The position numbers and the translations under genes were made by a program. Below are positions 47,076 to 58,551 of a DNA stretch of 64,000 bases, in pieces. The stretch is from the NCBI GenBank assembly GCA_020747015.1, contig JAGTJM010000029.1, positions 124,001-188,000 on the forward strand. The letters run 5' to 3'. The notes beneath the pieces were generated by a model. It was not told the DNA's origin and ran no database searches. It worked only from the letters and a program-made list of their open reading frames with translations. How positions within the stretch are numbered: the first letter of the stretch is position 1; the number at the start of each line of letters is the position of its first letter. This stretch comes from Pyrenochaeta sp. MPI-SDFR-AT-0127 (Eukaryota; Ascomycota; Dothideomycetes; Pleosporales; Cucurbitariaceae).

Positions 47076-47622
47076 CAATCTTTCGTTAGAGGAGTGACTC
47101 CAATCTATCCATTTTCACCCAAACTGCCAGCCCACTATCATCAACATTCAGATAAAAAGATAATCGTGCCTTGACATTGCATCAGCTGACGCCTGACAGG
47201 TACGGCCGCTCGGTCAGCGGCATCTTCACCCTAGTCGAGGCTACTGTGCCTTTGGAATGAAAGGGAACCGAGCATCCGTATCCGAACCAGCCTCCAGAAC
47301 ATTGGTAGTGCGGTCTCCAATTCGCCCATGAGCGGCAGTGGCGTTTGGTACGAAGACCAGGTTCTCTGATTCGGCCGCATGTCCAGCGGAAATGCTTTGC
47401 CAGGCCGAACACGAGTTGTATCCCGCACAATTGGCCTGCCCCACGAATCGTCACAAGATCGCCGGCATCCCGGATGCCCTACCATGACCTGGCGGAGCGG
47501 AGCCCCGGGTTTTAGAAACCATACGTTTGACTCATTGGGCAGGGAAGACGAAGCTAAACATGACTCTGGATAATGGGGAAGCTGTAGTGTTACGCGGATT
47601 GGAGCTGATTTAAGAGGGTGCT
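47076..47622. other. Intergenic region between SDR and flavin monooxygenase
   Basis: No supported feature in about 0.55 kb. Confidence 0.4.
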
Positions 47623-49665
47623 ATGGTTGTCGCGTCACCGATCTGCACCTTCAATCTTGCCTTATCTTCTTCCCTTGCTCTTCTTTCAACGCTGTTCTAT
47701 ACCCTTCGCGCAATGGCAGACTTCATTGTTCCGTCAACACGTCGTCCCGAAACGGATGCTCAGCATCGCTTGCGAGGACCCATCCACGCACAGCGCCATG
47801 TTCGCGTCATCTGCATTGGAGCAGGTGCTTCGGGCCTTTTGATGGCATACAAGCTGCAAAAGCACTTCTCAAATTACAGCCTCCAAGTCTATGAGAAGAA
47901 TCCAGAGGTCTCAGGGACGTGGTTCGAGAACCGATATCCCGGGTAAGTCATAACGAGATGTGGGCGTGGAGGATGCGATTCCCTGTGCCCCACGATTACC
48001 GAGCCATGATGCGCGAATCAATCTTTAACCAACCCATCGCTAACAGATCGCCGCAGATGTGCCTGTGACGTCCCTTCGCACAATTACACATGGTCTTTCG
48101 AGCCTAAACTCGACTGGTCTGCCGTGTACGCCAGTTCAAAGGAGATATTCGCCTATTTTAATGATTTTGCGCGCAAGTATGGGTTGCACAAGTATGTCAA
48201 AACAGAGCACCAGGTCGTTGGTGCGACATGGAATAAGGAAACGGGCGGATATGACGTGCAGGTCAACGACCTTGTGAGCGGCCGAGTCGTAAATGATCAT
48301 TGCGATATTCTAGTCAACGCGTCTGGCATCTTGAACAACTGGCAATGGCCCGCAATTCCAGGATTGGACAAGTACAAGGGCACGCTGCTACATACAGCAA
48401 ATTGGGACGATAAAGTCGATTTAAGAGGGAAACATGTCGGGCTCATCGGCAATGGGTAAGTGATCATTCTTAAGCAAGATTCAACCACTTGCTGATCTTT
48501 CAGCTCCTCGGGAATTCAAGTGCTTCCTACTATTCAACCTTACGTTGAGAAAGTAACGACCTTCATCCGCGAACCAACTTGGGTGTCTCCCGTGCAGGGC
48601 CTTGAGCAACACGTATTTTCTGAGCACGAAAAGCTCGAATTTGCTACAAGACCTGGCGTTCTCGTGGACTACCGCAAGAGTGTAGAGCGCGGCCTTAATG
48701 GCCAATTCGGTATCTTCCTCAAGAACAGCAACATCAACAACGATACCGAAGCCTACTTCCGCCAGCAGATGACCGACAAGCTACAAAACCAGTACCTTGA
48801 GGAGCGGCTCATCCCGAATTGGCATGTCGGCTGCCGTCGCCTTACACCTGGTGTCGGCTACCTCGAGGCCCTCGGCAAGCCCAACGTTGAAACCGTGTAC
48901 GGCGAGATCAACTCCATCTCCGAGCGTGGCTGTGTTTGCGATGACGGAAAAGAATACCCCATTGACGTGCTCATCTGTGCAACGGGCTTCAACACCTCTT
49001 TCAAACCCCGCTTCCCTGTTATCAACCCCGCAGGCGAAAATCTGCAAGATATCTGGGCCAAAGAGCCACGCTCCTACCTCGGCGTCGCAGCTGCAGATTT
49101 CCCCAACTACCTCATCTTCCTCGGTCCTAACTGCCCTATCGGCAATGGACCCGTGCTAAGTGCAATCGAGTGCCAGGCCGACTACATGTGCAAACTTATC
49201 GACCGCTTCCAAACACACAACATCTCCGAATTCTCACCCAAGAGCGAGGCCATCGATGACTTCCTCCAATTCAAGGATGAATTCATGAAACGCACAGTCT
49301 GGCACGATGCCTGCCGCTCGTGGTACAAGTCTCTCGGTCCCGACGGCCCCGTCACAGCACTCTGGCCAGGCTCGACGCTGCACTACATCGAAGCACTGAT
49401 GGAGTTGCGGCTCGATGACTGGAATGTCAAGTATTCTGGCAACCGTTTCGCGTGGCTGGGCAATGGATACAGTCAGACGGAAATCGATCCTACAGCTGAT
49501 TGGGCGTTTTACGTGCGGGATCAGGATGACGATGAGCCGCTGTCGAGGCTGAAGAAGCTGCAGGTTATTAATAAGAGTGGCACTGTACGACCGAGTGCAA
49601 CGGTCAGTTTTACAGGGAGAAGTACGGAGGGCAACGAGAAGGAGGGGGTTGAGGCAAAGCTTTGA
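47623..49665 (+). CDS. Baeyer-Villiger-type flavin monooxygenase
   Basis: Exons 47623..47942, 48057..48455 and 48504..49665 give about 626 aa. The enzyme class inserts oxygen next to a ketone, making esters or lactones, with FAD and NADPH. The FAD motif GAGASG is at about 66-71 and GTWFENRYPG-CACDVPSHNY follows. The type I BVMO fingerprint FxGxxxHxxxW[PD] is present as YKGTLLHTANWD, with Tyr for Phe. The second Rossmann motif is GNGSSGIQ and a late ICATGF block is present. The first 30 residues include a hydrophobic stretch; a second ATG at 47713 (MADFIVPS) would remove it and may be the true start. It resembles fungal stcW-like enzymes. Confidence 0.9.
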
Positions 49666-50996
49666 GCGATACTAATGCGCCTGAATGTATGAAGATATGA
49701 GCCTTGGATAGGTAAGCCACATTGGCAGTATGGTCGTTTTCAAGTTATGGGCTCTGCTGGTATAGCATTTGTTAGCACACTTGATTGTAAATATATTCCT
49801 CTTCAACAATGAACAATACTCTTCCCGCAAGACTGAGACGATACAATTGCTGAATAATCAGAGTTGTCGCGACTCCCGTAGGTCCGTAAATTTGATTCAG
49901 GGCTGCCTTTACTACCTAGGCTTCAAGTTACGAAGAGTATATTTGGAGTGTTCGAGTTGGCGAGGCCATCACGGTCTCGTACACCCTTTTCTAGCTCACT
50001 CGCTTTTATCCTAGATCGAGAGGATTTTCTATCCTTCAATGACAGTGAACTAAGGGCTTATGCCGTATACTCTGCAACATGGAGCTGAGAGAGATGTGGT
50101 GGTGATGAGAAAAGCAGGGTGAACACCAGCAACCACTTCTCCAGCTAGGCATGCTGAAAATTGCCATATCGCAAGCAGGGCACAAGTCGAAAAGGTCGAA
50201 AACATTATCACGATGTTCCCCGGACCACGAAAGTCGAAAATAGAGGTACATGTTTGATGATGCGAGGCTGCAAGTTACAGTTCACGCTAGTGCAGTTCGG
50301 CTCCCCATCGCGCAAAGCCCGTCGAAACATCCGACCCATCATCGAAACCTCCGACTCTGCACGTCAAACATCATCAGCACGTCCAATTAATCGTTATCGA
50401 GCCTGGAGATCCGCGCGGATCTGACATTCTTCGGTCAGCATGGTACAGGATCGGCCTCACAAGCTGTACTTCGCCGCTGACGTTGCGCTGCTGCGCTCGT
50501 GTTGAGTACGAGTGCTGAAGCCTGAATGAGGGCATCGCAAGCCCGCAAAGCCTTTGACGACGTAATTGTTAGCATGCAGAGTGTCAGGTACAAACGAAGA
50601 GTACCTCTGTAAGAGATGGCGATATCTTTAGCATACTCGTTTGCGTGGTCAAACTGCAAAATCTGTGGGAACCGTGGTTCGCCGACCCGGCTAAGAAGCG
50701 ATCGGCTGCCTCACTTTACGAATCCGGCTCCTGTCGCCTCCACGCACAGGCCCCAGTAACTTGTCCAAACAACACGGCGTGTTTCCGTGGCTTCTATTTC
50801 GATATTGGCGAGCGGATGATCGTCGGTGTCGTACCAGCGGAAGGGTTTCGGTGGGGTTTATGCTCTGTCTTGACTGAGTAAGAGATGCAGCAACAGGGGT
50901 GTTGGATGTGCATCTTGACCTTGTCTTGACGTTTGGACGTCTGCTTTAGGATGATTCAGAGCATTAGTGGCAGTGCACGAGGGGGAGTAGTATGTG
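49666..50996. other. 1.3-kb region without a supported gene
   Basis: Only short ORFs without domains. Confidence 0.4.
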
Positions 50997-51004
50997 TATA
51001 TAAG
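50997..51004 (+). promoter_or_regulatory. TATA box of the DUF7053-like gene
   Basis: TATATAAG, 142 nt upstream of the exon with the ATG at 51146. A C/A-rich leader without upstream start codons lies between. Confidence 0.55.
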
Positions 51005-51145
51005 ATTCGATCGTCACTGTCATCAAGGTCGTCATCACGCAACATCTACAACTCCAACCATCCAACCATCAAGCCTTCGAAGCCTACCATCATATCAGCA
51101 CCCAATCTTTAAATAGCCAATCACCGCACCAACCGAACCATCAAC

Positions 51146-51660
51146 ATGCCTACTTCCCACATCTCCACTCCCATTGGCAGCGTTCCGGCCGCTGTTGTGG
51201 TCGCAGCCCTGCACAACCACGATCTCATGATCAAGACCTTATGCCCTGCGCTCATCAGCTATCACTTCGAAAGTGGCGACAAAGCCACCCAGGCCACTTA
51301 TTCCATTACTGATAGAAAACCCATTGGCCAGGTATGACTTTCTGCCCCTATTCCCAACTAGGCACCCATCACATCCTCCTATATCGTCAGCTCTCCCAGG
51401 TGACATGCATGCTAACACACGCCTAGACAACCTACCAACTCACACTCACCAACGTCCCCGACGGAGTGAACTCCCTCGTCAACGCAAAGCCACCAGTTGG
51501 AATCCTCACCATTTCCGGAACATGGCGTGTTTCCAACGGTGAGCTGGTCGAGGATGTCGAGATCGATGCCAACTTTATGATGAAGAAGGTCGCAAAGACC
51601 AATGTCGAGAAGACGCACCCTGAGCAGCATATGAAGCTTTTGGAGGCGGCTCTGGCTTAG
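51146..51660 (+). CDS. Small DUF7053-like protein
   Basis: Exons 51146..51331 and 51427..51660 give about 139 aa. Features that recall the fungal DUF7053 family are the start HISTPIGSVPAAVVVAALHNHDLMIKTLCP (positions 5-34, given in part only) and ATYSITDRKPIGQ. The strand pattern TTYQLTLTNVPDG followed by GILTISGTWRVSNG also fits. The overall shape suggests an SRPBCC/START-like helix-grip fold that could bind a small hydrophobic ligand, but this is an inference. No signal peptide. A good TATA box and a clean leader suggest strong or inducible expression. Confidence 0.75.
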
Positions 51661-51979
51661 ATTAATGTGGGTAGGCGTGTACTGCATCGTTCGGAGCGTT
51701 TGGGGATAAGTGTATATGCATAGCCTGGAGTTTTGCATTGTTAATGGAGAATCTACGTGTTTTCAATCATGCCTTGCTCCATGTCTAATTGTTTGTGACT
51801 TGAACTATTTCGCCTTAAAGCCAGCAGTTTCAGCGATATCGAGAGATCCAATTAATGGATTGTACTATGACGATATCAAAATTGATTCCAAGCATCATAC
51901 AAACAAACTTTCGACTCTCATTTATTTTAAAACTTATAACTCATTGCAAATACTAGGTCATGATCTCAAAATTATTGGT
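51661..51979. other. Intergenic region between convergent genes
   Basis: AT-rich, about 0.32 kb; no feature seen. Confidence 0.4.
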
Positions 51980-53205
51980 TTATAGACTAGCTCTCATCTT
52001 CGTACTCTCTTTAGCCCTCCGTACTAATTCCCAGCATATCTCCGCAGCCGGTGCCATCTCAGCTCCTACCTTTTTCGCCTGCGCACTGCTCGCTTGCCTT
52101 ACAGCGTATCGACTAGCGATGCCTTGAAATATGATACTGTCTCTAAACATGGCGAATGCAGATCCCCAGGCAAGCTCCTGCGCTGGGTTCCAACCGGCTA
52201 CTTCGGCGTACCATGCGATTGCTTGGTCGCGCGTAGGTAGGCCAGGAGTCACCGCATTTGGTGCGAAGGCTGGATGACTGTTTCTTCGCTCGGTGCTAAA
52301 GGCAGTTATTGTCCATGGCACGATGAGGTTGGCGAGGTCGGAGAGCGGATGCCCGATTGTCGACATCTCCCAGCTATGGTGTTATTAGCGTTGTGTTCTG
52401 GTGATGGTACGTTCATACTTGTTCTGTGAAACGACTTACTCCAAAATACCAATTACCCGAGGCTCTGTCTTGTGATAGACCAAGTTGTCAATCTTATAGT
52501 CTCCGTGTATCGGTACTCCTCTATCTCTAGGCTGCTCATTCTTATCACTAAAGAACTGTACTAGCTCTTTCATCCTCGGCACATTTCCAACCTGCTGGCC
52601 TGTCTCAATATCCTTTGTTTGGCTCTGTGCCTCCCCCAGCGCTGTGAAAGTTGCAATCTGTCGATTGTAGAAACCAGACGGTTTGCCGTAGGTCTCTAAC
52701 CCAATGGCTTTAGGGTCTAGGCGGTGCAGCTTAGCAAGGGTTCGTATGGCATCATGCCACATCTCTTTCCTCTCCCACTCCTGCACCCCTTCAAAGCTCG
52801 GCTCTTCGAATATCCTGCCGTCGAGGAACTCCATGATGTAGAATTTACTGCCAATCACGCTTTCATCTTCACATAAGCAGTACACTTTTGGCACGGGAAC
52901 ATCTGTATTCTGCAAAGCATGGAGAATGCGATACTCGCGCTCAACCTTGTGAGCAGTCTTGGACACAAGTTTCCCTGGGGGTTTCTTGCGGAGCACGAAT
53001 TTTTGAGAAGTGGAGGATGTTAGCTGGTATGTTGGATTGGATTGGCCAAAGCCGAACTAAATTGTTAGTGATACAATATGCAAATACATGGAATTTGAAT
53101 GCTAACCTGCTTTAATGTAATAGGTACTTGAATCGCCGAGACGTTATGCCTGATGTATTGCTCTAGCGATGATACATCGATCTGTTGGCGTACTGGTCCG
53201 GCCAT
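51980..53205 (-). CDS. APH-type kinase, homologue of the N-terminal module of ACAD10/11
   Basis: Exons 53205..53107, 53056..52440 and 52373..51980 give about 369 aa. The fold has [14 protein letters not shown] (nucleotide loop), [13 protein letters not shown] (Lys), FYIMEFLDG (hinge), [13 protein letters not shown] (catalytic loop) and [22 protein letters not shown] (metal-binding Asp, after splicing). This RKKPxGKL...DWEMxTxGxPLxDLA form is that of the kinase half of animal ACAD10/11 and of bacterial LvaA-type kinases, which phosphorylate 4-hydroxyacyl-CoA. It is not an antibiotic-resistance type. The gene lies directly downstream of the matching acyl-CoA dehydrogenase on the same strand (394-nt gap). 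Confidence 0.92.
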
Positions 53206-53599
53206 GATTGAGCTGCGCTTTGCAATTCAGCTCGACTTGGAACCGATGTCAAAGCTGAGATTCTCCTAAAACATATATTCAGTGAATGGGTTAGTTAGCG
53301 AAGCTGTGTTTTCTATACTGTGTCTTGGATTAAATGGTTAAGTCTACGCCAATGACTCGCGAAGTGCCCGCGCAGCCGAGGCGTGTAAAGCCATGGGTGA
53401 GCTCTCCGCATCGCACTAAAAGTGCGTTAGTTTCGGGACAGAATAACCGCGGGATACCCGCCGCCTTGAAAACGCGAGGGTTCCAATATCATTCAATGTT
53501 TGATGGATGAAAGGACAGTGGTACCACAGGATGCGAGAGTTAACTCAAACTTGAAAGTATCAATTACAGACTACAAACTAGCAGAAAGCGGATGCGTGC
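53206..53599. other. Spacer between acyl-CoA dehydrogenase and kinase genes
   Basis: 394 nt holding the 3' flank of the dehydrogenase and the promoter of the kinase. Confidence 0.4.
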
Positions 53600-55016
53600 T
53601 TAAATAATGCCATGGAACACCTCTGGTTCTAGGTTCCACTTCTTACAAAGCTCCTTGTATTTCGCAGTATACTCTTCTGCACGCTCCCTAAATGCTTTTG
53701 CGGTCTTCATCTGATCCCTCCCGACCTGATGTCTGTGTGCTGAATCCGGACCGTCAGCAACCCTAACAAATCTAGCATACGTCCACAACTCCGGCAGTGG
53801 TGTATGTTGTGTCAATCCCTGCCCGCCATACATCTGCATCGCCTCATCAATGACCTTTAGAAGCGCATTCGGCACCATTATCTTGCTTTGTGCGATAGCG
53901 TACTTCCCAGCCTTATTGCCTTGGAGATCCATAGTATCGGCGGCATTGAGCACGACAAGGCGCATTGCATCGATAGTCATGCGCATATCGGCGATGCGCT
54001 CAATGTTGCTATCGAACTCGCCAATGAACTTGCCTCGAGGCTTCTTGCGAGGCTCCATGCATCGAACGAGGGCAAGCTCAAAAGCGCGCTCGGCTTGGCC
54101 TATCAATCTCATGCAATGATGAATGCGCCCTGGTCCTAGCCGACCTTGAGCGATCTCAAAGGCGCGCCCAGGTCCGAGAATGATGTTCTCGCGAGGGACA
54201 CGTACGTTTTCGTAAATGTACTCGCCGTGGCCTTCCGGCGCCCAATCGTAGCCCATGATGGTTAAATTCCTTACTTGGGTCAAACCAGGTGAATTCGCAG
54301 GAACCACCAATGTGGTGTGTCGATTCCAAGGGTTCGGATTTTTAGGGTCTGAGCAGCCCATCAAAATGAACAACTGCATTTCCGGGTTGGACTTGCAGTT
54401 GCCGTACAACTTGCGGCCATTGATGATGACTTCCTTATCTGTGATTTCCATTTTGATGCCAACCTGGGTTGCGTCTGATGAGGCGACATCTGGCTCGGTC
54501 ATGCTATATGCTGAGGACATGTCGCCATTCATAAGGGGATGCAGCCATTTCTTCTTTTGCTCAGGTGTACAGTACTTTGCGAGAAGCTCGATGTTACCGG
54601 TTTCTGGGGCGTGGCAGTTCATTGTCTGCGAACAATCAGTAAAAATCCCAGAGGTGTTCTGGAACAAACGTCACCTGCGCAGCCCAATACACTCGGCCCA
54701 TGATCTCAGCACAGCATGAATACTCCAAGTTGGTCAATCCGGGACTTTCCTCAAAGTGATTCGGTAAAAACAGGTTCCAAAGTCCTTGAGCCTTTGCCTT
54801 CTTGCGCAGATCATGTATAATGGCTGGTGTTTCCCATCTTGTCTTGCTGGCTGCCAATTGTGCCTTGTAGATTCTCTCAGCGGGTATGCACTCATTTTCA
54901 ACCCATTCATGGACTTGTTGTATCTTTTCAAGAGCAATGGGTCGCAGCTTGGCTCTCACCCATGGCGGGATGCGCGCAAGGGCTGGGTTGCCGTCGCTCT
55001 GAACGTTTGAGACCAT
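53600..55016 (-). CDS. Acyl-CoA dehydrogenase of the ACAD10/11 type
   Basis: Exons 55016..54675 and 54625..53600 give about 455 aa. FAD-dependent acyl-CoA dehydrogenases introduce a 2,3 double bond into acyl-CoA. Visible blocks: GLWNLFLPNHF, CHAPETGNIELLAKY, YSMTEPDVASSDAT (FAD contact), GRIHHCMRLIGQAERA, then MYGGQGLTQHTPLPELWTYA and VRVADGPDSAHRHQVGR. The last two are typical of the ACAD10/11 subfamily rather than of short- or medium-chain enzymes. In that subfamily the substrate is a 4-hydroxyacyl-CoA whose hydroxyl is phosphorylated and then eliminated. No clear peroxisomal SKL ends the protein (it ends FHGII). It shares a 381-bp promoter region with the alpha/beta hydrolase. Confidence 0.94.
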
Positions 55017-55397
55017 TCTGTGGTATTACTGTGGTGTGAAAATAGCTACGGAGGTAAATAAAGAAGAAAACCAAACACCGAGGTCGAAGGCGCAGGTAGG
55101 GTTAAAGCCGACATGACTCGCGCTACCAATTACTCGCAACAGTGGTGTTGAACTTCAAGCTGCAGGCCGAGGGTGTTGGCGGGGGAGGTCGGAGTTGCTT
55201 AAGCGTTGCGCGATCCCCAAAATGGCATAGATCGCTGACGTCCACCGGCATCCGAAGTGAGTCGAGATGAGTGCTCTACGCAGGCGTACATGACACGAAT
55301 GATTTACAATTCCTCATGATTGGTGGGTGGCATTTATACCAGCCTTCTCCAAGATGGAAGGGCACACTGAATTCCCTCTCCTTGACGTTGGACGACA
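55017..55397. promoter_or_regulatory. Bidirectional promoter region, acyl-CoA dehydrogenase and alpha/beta hydrolase
   Basis: Only 381 bp separates the two divergent start codons, so both genes probably share control elements. I did not recognise a specific factor site. Confidence 0.5.
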
Positions 55398-56515
55398 ATG
55401 GCTTCTGAAGGATTCGCAAAACCATGGCTAGAGGTAGGGAGTTGGTAGCTTTAGAGAATCGCAGTTATGGAGTTTCTGACAGTAGCAGTTCGAAGAGGAG
55501 TTTGGCGAGCGTATACTACTACATCCTCCGGTGTCGAGAATGGCAACGACATTTGAGCGCTACGGTGGCATCATGGCCAGCAAATACAGCTTCCCTGCGC
55601 CCGACCCTTCAGTCCACACCGAAGATACAACGACCGACGACGGCTTGAAAGTGCGCATATATACGCCAGAGGGGTACACTGGTGGCAACCCGGTCTGTTT
55701 ATACTACCATGGTGGCGGCTGGGCTATGGGTGACATTGATGGCGACGATCCATTTAGCAGGGCAATCGCCAAGGCTGGGGGCATTGTGGTCGTCTCTGTC
55801 GAGTATGGGCTTGCTCCGCAGAATAAGCACCCAGGTTTAATCAATGATTGCTATAAGGCCCTACGATGGGCACTGGGAAATTATAAGCGGTTAAACACGG
55901 CTGAGGGCAAGTTCCTCACTGCGGGAGTCTCTGCTGGAGGCAATCTGGCTTTCAGTTCAGCGCTCAAAGCCATCGATGATGACCTAGGGAATCAACTGCT
56001 TGGCGTGATAGGCATTATACCAGCGACCATTCATCCCGATGGCGTTCCCGAAGAGCTGAAGTCGAAGTATACAGCAATGGCAGAGCACGATCAGCATACT
56101 GTGAACACAGCCGGTGCGATGAAGGCCTTTTGGGGTAATTGAATTCTGCGTTATCAGCTTTGCATGTACTAATAAGTGTATAGAAGCTTTTGGGGCCCCA
56201 CCCACTGATCCCTATGCGTCACCTCTTTTACACCCGAAATTAAAGGATCTAAAGAAAGTATACATATCAGTCGCGGGACACGACACTCTGAGGGATGATG
56301 GTGTGCTCATGAAACAGAAACTCGATGAGGCTGGGTAAGCCCTATGTTACAGTGATCCTCGATGAAGCTCACACATCAGCAGGGTCCCAAACACATACTA
56401 TTTTTACGAGGGTTATCCCCATTTCTTCTTTGCTTGGCCAGCACCAAAACTTGATGAGCCGAAAAAGAAATTCTATGATGACCTGAACTCAGGTGTCAAC
56501 TTTGTACTATCATAG
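55398..56515 (+). CDS. Alpha/beta hydrolase (HSL-type esterase/lactonase-like)
   Basis: Exons 55398..55433 (36 nt), 55489..56134, 56184..56334 and 56383..56515 give about 321 aa. The 12-codon first exon was chosen since it joins cleanly into WLE-FEEEFGERILLHPP and starts with a good ATG. The oxyanion motif HGGGW is at about 86-90 and the nucleophile in GVSAGGN (Ser about 160). The Asp in AGHDTLRDDG and His in GYPHFFFAW complete the triad. The HGGG plus GxSAGG pattern is that of hormone-sensitive-lipase-type esterases that act on small acyl esters. In context, hydrolysis of the Baeyer-Villiger product is a reasonable job. Confidence 0.92.
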
Positions 56516-56902
56516 CGGATGATCTAGATGAGCGATCGAAACTTCTGTAGGCTTACCACAGTAATCGCATGTCACGCGTTTGGGCTCTCTTCAATTTACT
56601 CAATACCAAAGGCTGCAGCTAAATATTTACTGATCAAGAATGTGACCCATGACGTAAAGTGACTTCCATGAGCTGCTAGCCTCTGCAAGATCCAGAGAAT
56701 CGCAAACCCCGCTTTGCTCATCCCCGCTGCATATGCTCCCAAGCGCACAATCAGCCTTGTTGTATCCAGTCATTGCAATGGGTCGGCCCTCGTTTTCCGC
56801 TTGCACGGTTTCGGCAAAAGCCAGTAATCCACCCTCCCGAAGACGCTATGGTGTAGCATCCCTGAACTCTTGCCTCTTTCGTCGTTTCTCACATTTCATG
56901 CT
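56516..56902. other. Intergenic region upstream of the zinc alcohol dehydrogenase
   Basis: About 0.39 kb, no supported feature apart from the TATA box at its right edge. Confidence 0.4.
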
Positions 56903-56909
56903 TATATAG
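56903..56909 (+). promoter_or_regulatory. TATA box of the zinc alcohol dehydrogenase gene
   Basis: TATATAG, 101 nt upstream of the ATG at 57010. Confidence 0.5.
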
Positions 56910-57009
56910 CCAACGTGCAACATCTGCTGCCATACATATCTCAAGAAGCCATCGCAGCACCAAAACCAGTCCAATCTTAGATTGATTCTTTTCAGATATT
57001 TCTGCAACC

Positions 57010-58181
57010 ATGAAGGCTGGCCAGTGGGATCCGTAAGTGTACCACCTTATTGGCTCTTATTAAACTCCTAATACATTTCAAGCAAGCAAAAGAAAGTTGT
57101 CATCAACGAGATTGCAAAACCGACTGCCGCGCCCAATCAATTCCTCGTCAAGATCCAAAGCGCTTCACTATGTCACTCTGACTTGATGATGGAGATGCGC
57201 CCTGACTATCCCGTTACTCTTGGTCATGAAGGGGTAGGCCATATTGAGGCTATCGGTGTAGACGCCCAAGAAAAAGGGTTCCAGGTCGGCGACGCCATCG
57301 GGTTTAACTACTTCATCGGCTGTTGTTTTGAGTGTGACGGCTGCATGGTGCACAACTTACGCTGTGAGACTGGAAACCAGAAGCTACAGGGGTTTGTAGT
57401 AGATGGTTACTTTGCCGAGTACGCGGTCGTGGATTGGCAAAATGCAGTCAAATTACCACAGAATCTAGATATGAGTCGTAGTGCTCCTCTATTTTGTGCA
57501 GGAATCACAGCATTCCATTCCGTGGACAGCTGTGAGTTAATAGATGGAGATTGGTTGGCGATTATTGGATGCGGTGGGTTGGGGCAATATGCTATACAAT
57601 ATGCGAAAGCAGTAAGCCTCCGCCACTCAGTTCGCTGGATGCTTGTAAATCTAACAAGGGGTAGATGGGCATCAAAACCATTGGTCTTGATATCAACGAT
57701 CACCAACTCGACATGGCGAAAAAGGTCGGCGCAGACGCAGTTTTCAACTCTATGACCAACAAAAACTACGTTGAGGAGATTAAAAAGCTCACAGGGAAAG
57801 GATGTCATGCCGCTGCTGTGTATAGTGCATCAAACGCGGCATACGCTGGGGCGCCAGATATCCTCAGGACAGGCGGTTTGCTTATGGTTATCGGAATCGC
57901 ACCCAAGGGACTTGACTTCATCAATACTTTTGACTTGACAACAGGAAGGTATCGCGTCAAGGCTGACAGTACGGGTATTCCGCAGCGAATGAAAAAGGCA
58001 ATCGATTTTACTGGGAGGCATAGGTACGTAAATGTGCAAAGTCCGCAATGGGGACATAGAGAACTGACATACTCATAGTATCCAGCCGGAAGTTGAGTTC
58101 CGTAAGATCGATGATCTTCCTCAGATGGTAGCAGATATGGAGGCAGGTAAAGCTGAGAAGAGACAAGTCGTAGTATTCTAA
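57010..58181 (+). CDS. Zinc-dependent alcohol dehydrogenase (MDR family)
   Basis: Exons 57010..57032, 57083..57611, 57665..58023 and 58079..58181 give about 337 aa. Catalytic zinc ligands: Cys in SASLCHSDL and the GHEGVGHIE His-Glu pair. The structural-zinc loop is Cys-rich (GCCFECDGCMVHNLRC). The cofactor motif GCGGLGQYAIQ leads to GLDIND; the Asp at the end of beta-2 favours NAD(H). The last exon (VEFRKIDDLPQMVADMEAGK) is the usual MDR C terminus. It is similar to yeast-type ADHs. It interconverts an alcohol with an aldehyde or ketone; the substrate is not evident. Same strand as the hydrolase 494 nt upstream. Confidence 0.93.
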
Positions 58182-58491
58182 GTAAATGAAAGTATGAATA
58201 TACCACACAGGACAGGACCTGTTAGAACGACAATGGCCTTTGAAACCCCCCTTTCCTATCCACCATGTATGACTTATTTATGGCTTATGTATTGAGATAA
58301 GTGATATAATTATGGTATAGGCATAACTCACATGACGGCATTTGCACTTGTCTTTCGCCGATAGACTCTCTCAGTGTACCGTCCACAGGTCCACATTCAC
58401 ACCCTTAACCCCGCTCCGTTCACTTGGCTGACATCGGTCCCTTAGGAGCAGCCACTGGACAACCGAAAGCATTCCAACTTCACTAACTAGA
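58182..58491. other. Intergenic region
   Basis: About 0.3 kb; no feature apart from the TATA box just after. Confidence 0.4.
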
Positions 58492-58497
58492 TATAAA
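58492..58497 (+). promoter_or_regulatory. TATA box of the EthD-like gene
   Basis: TATAAA, 60 nt upstream of the ATG at 58552. Confidence 0.5.
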
Positions 58498-58551
58498 TGC
58501 GAGCTTGCCCATTCCTACCTCCTGCTGCCACACACCTTGCAATCGGACAAT

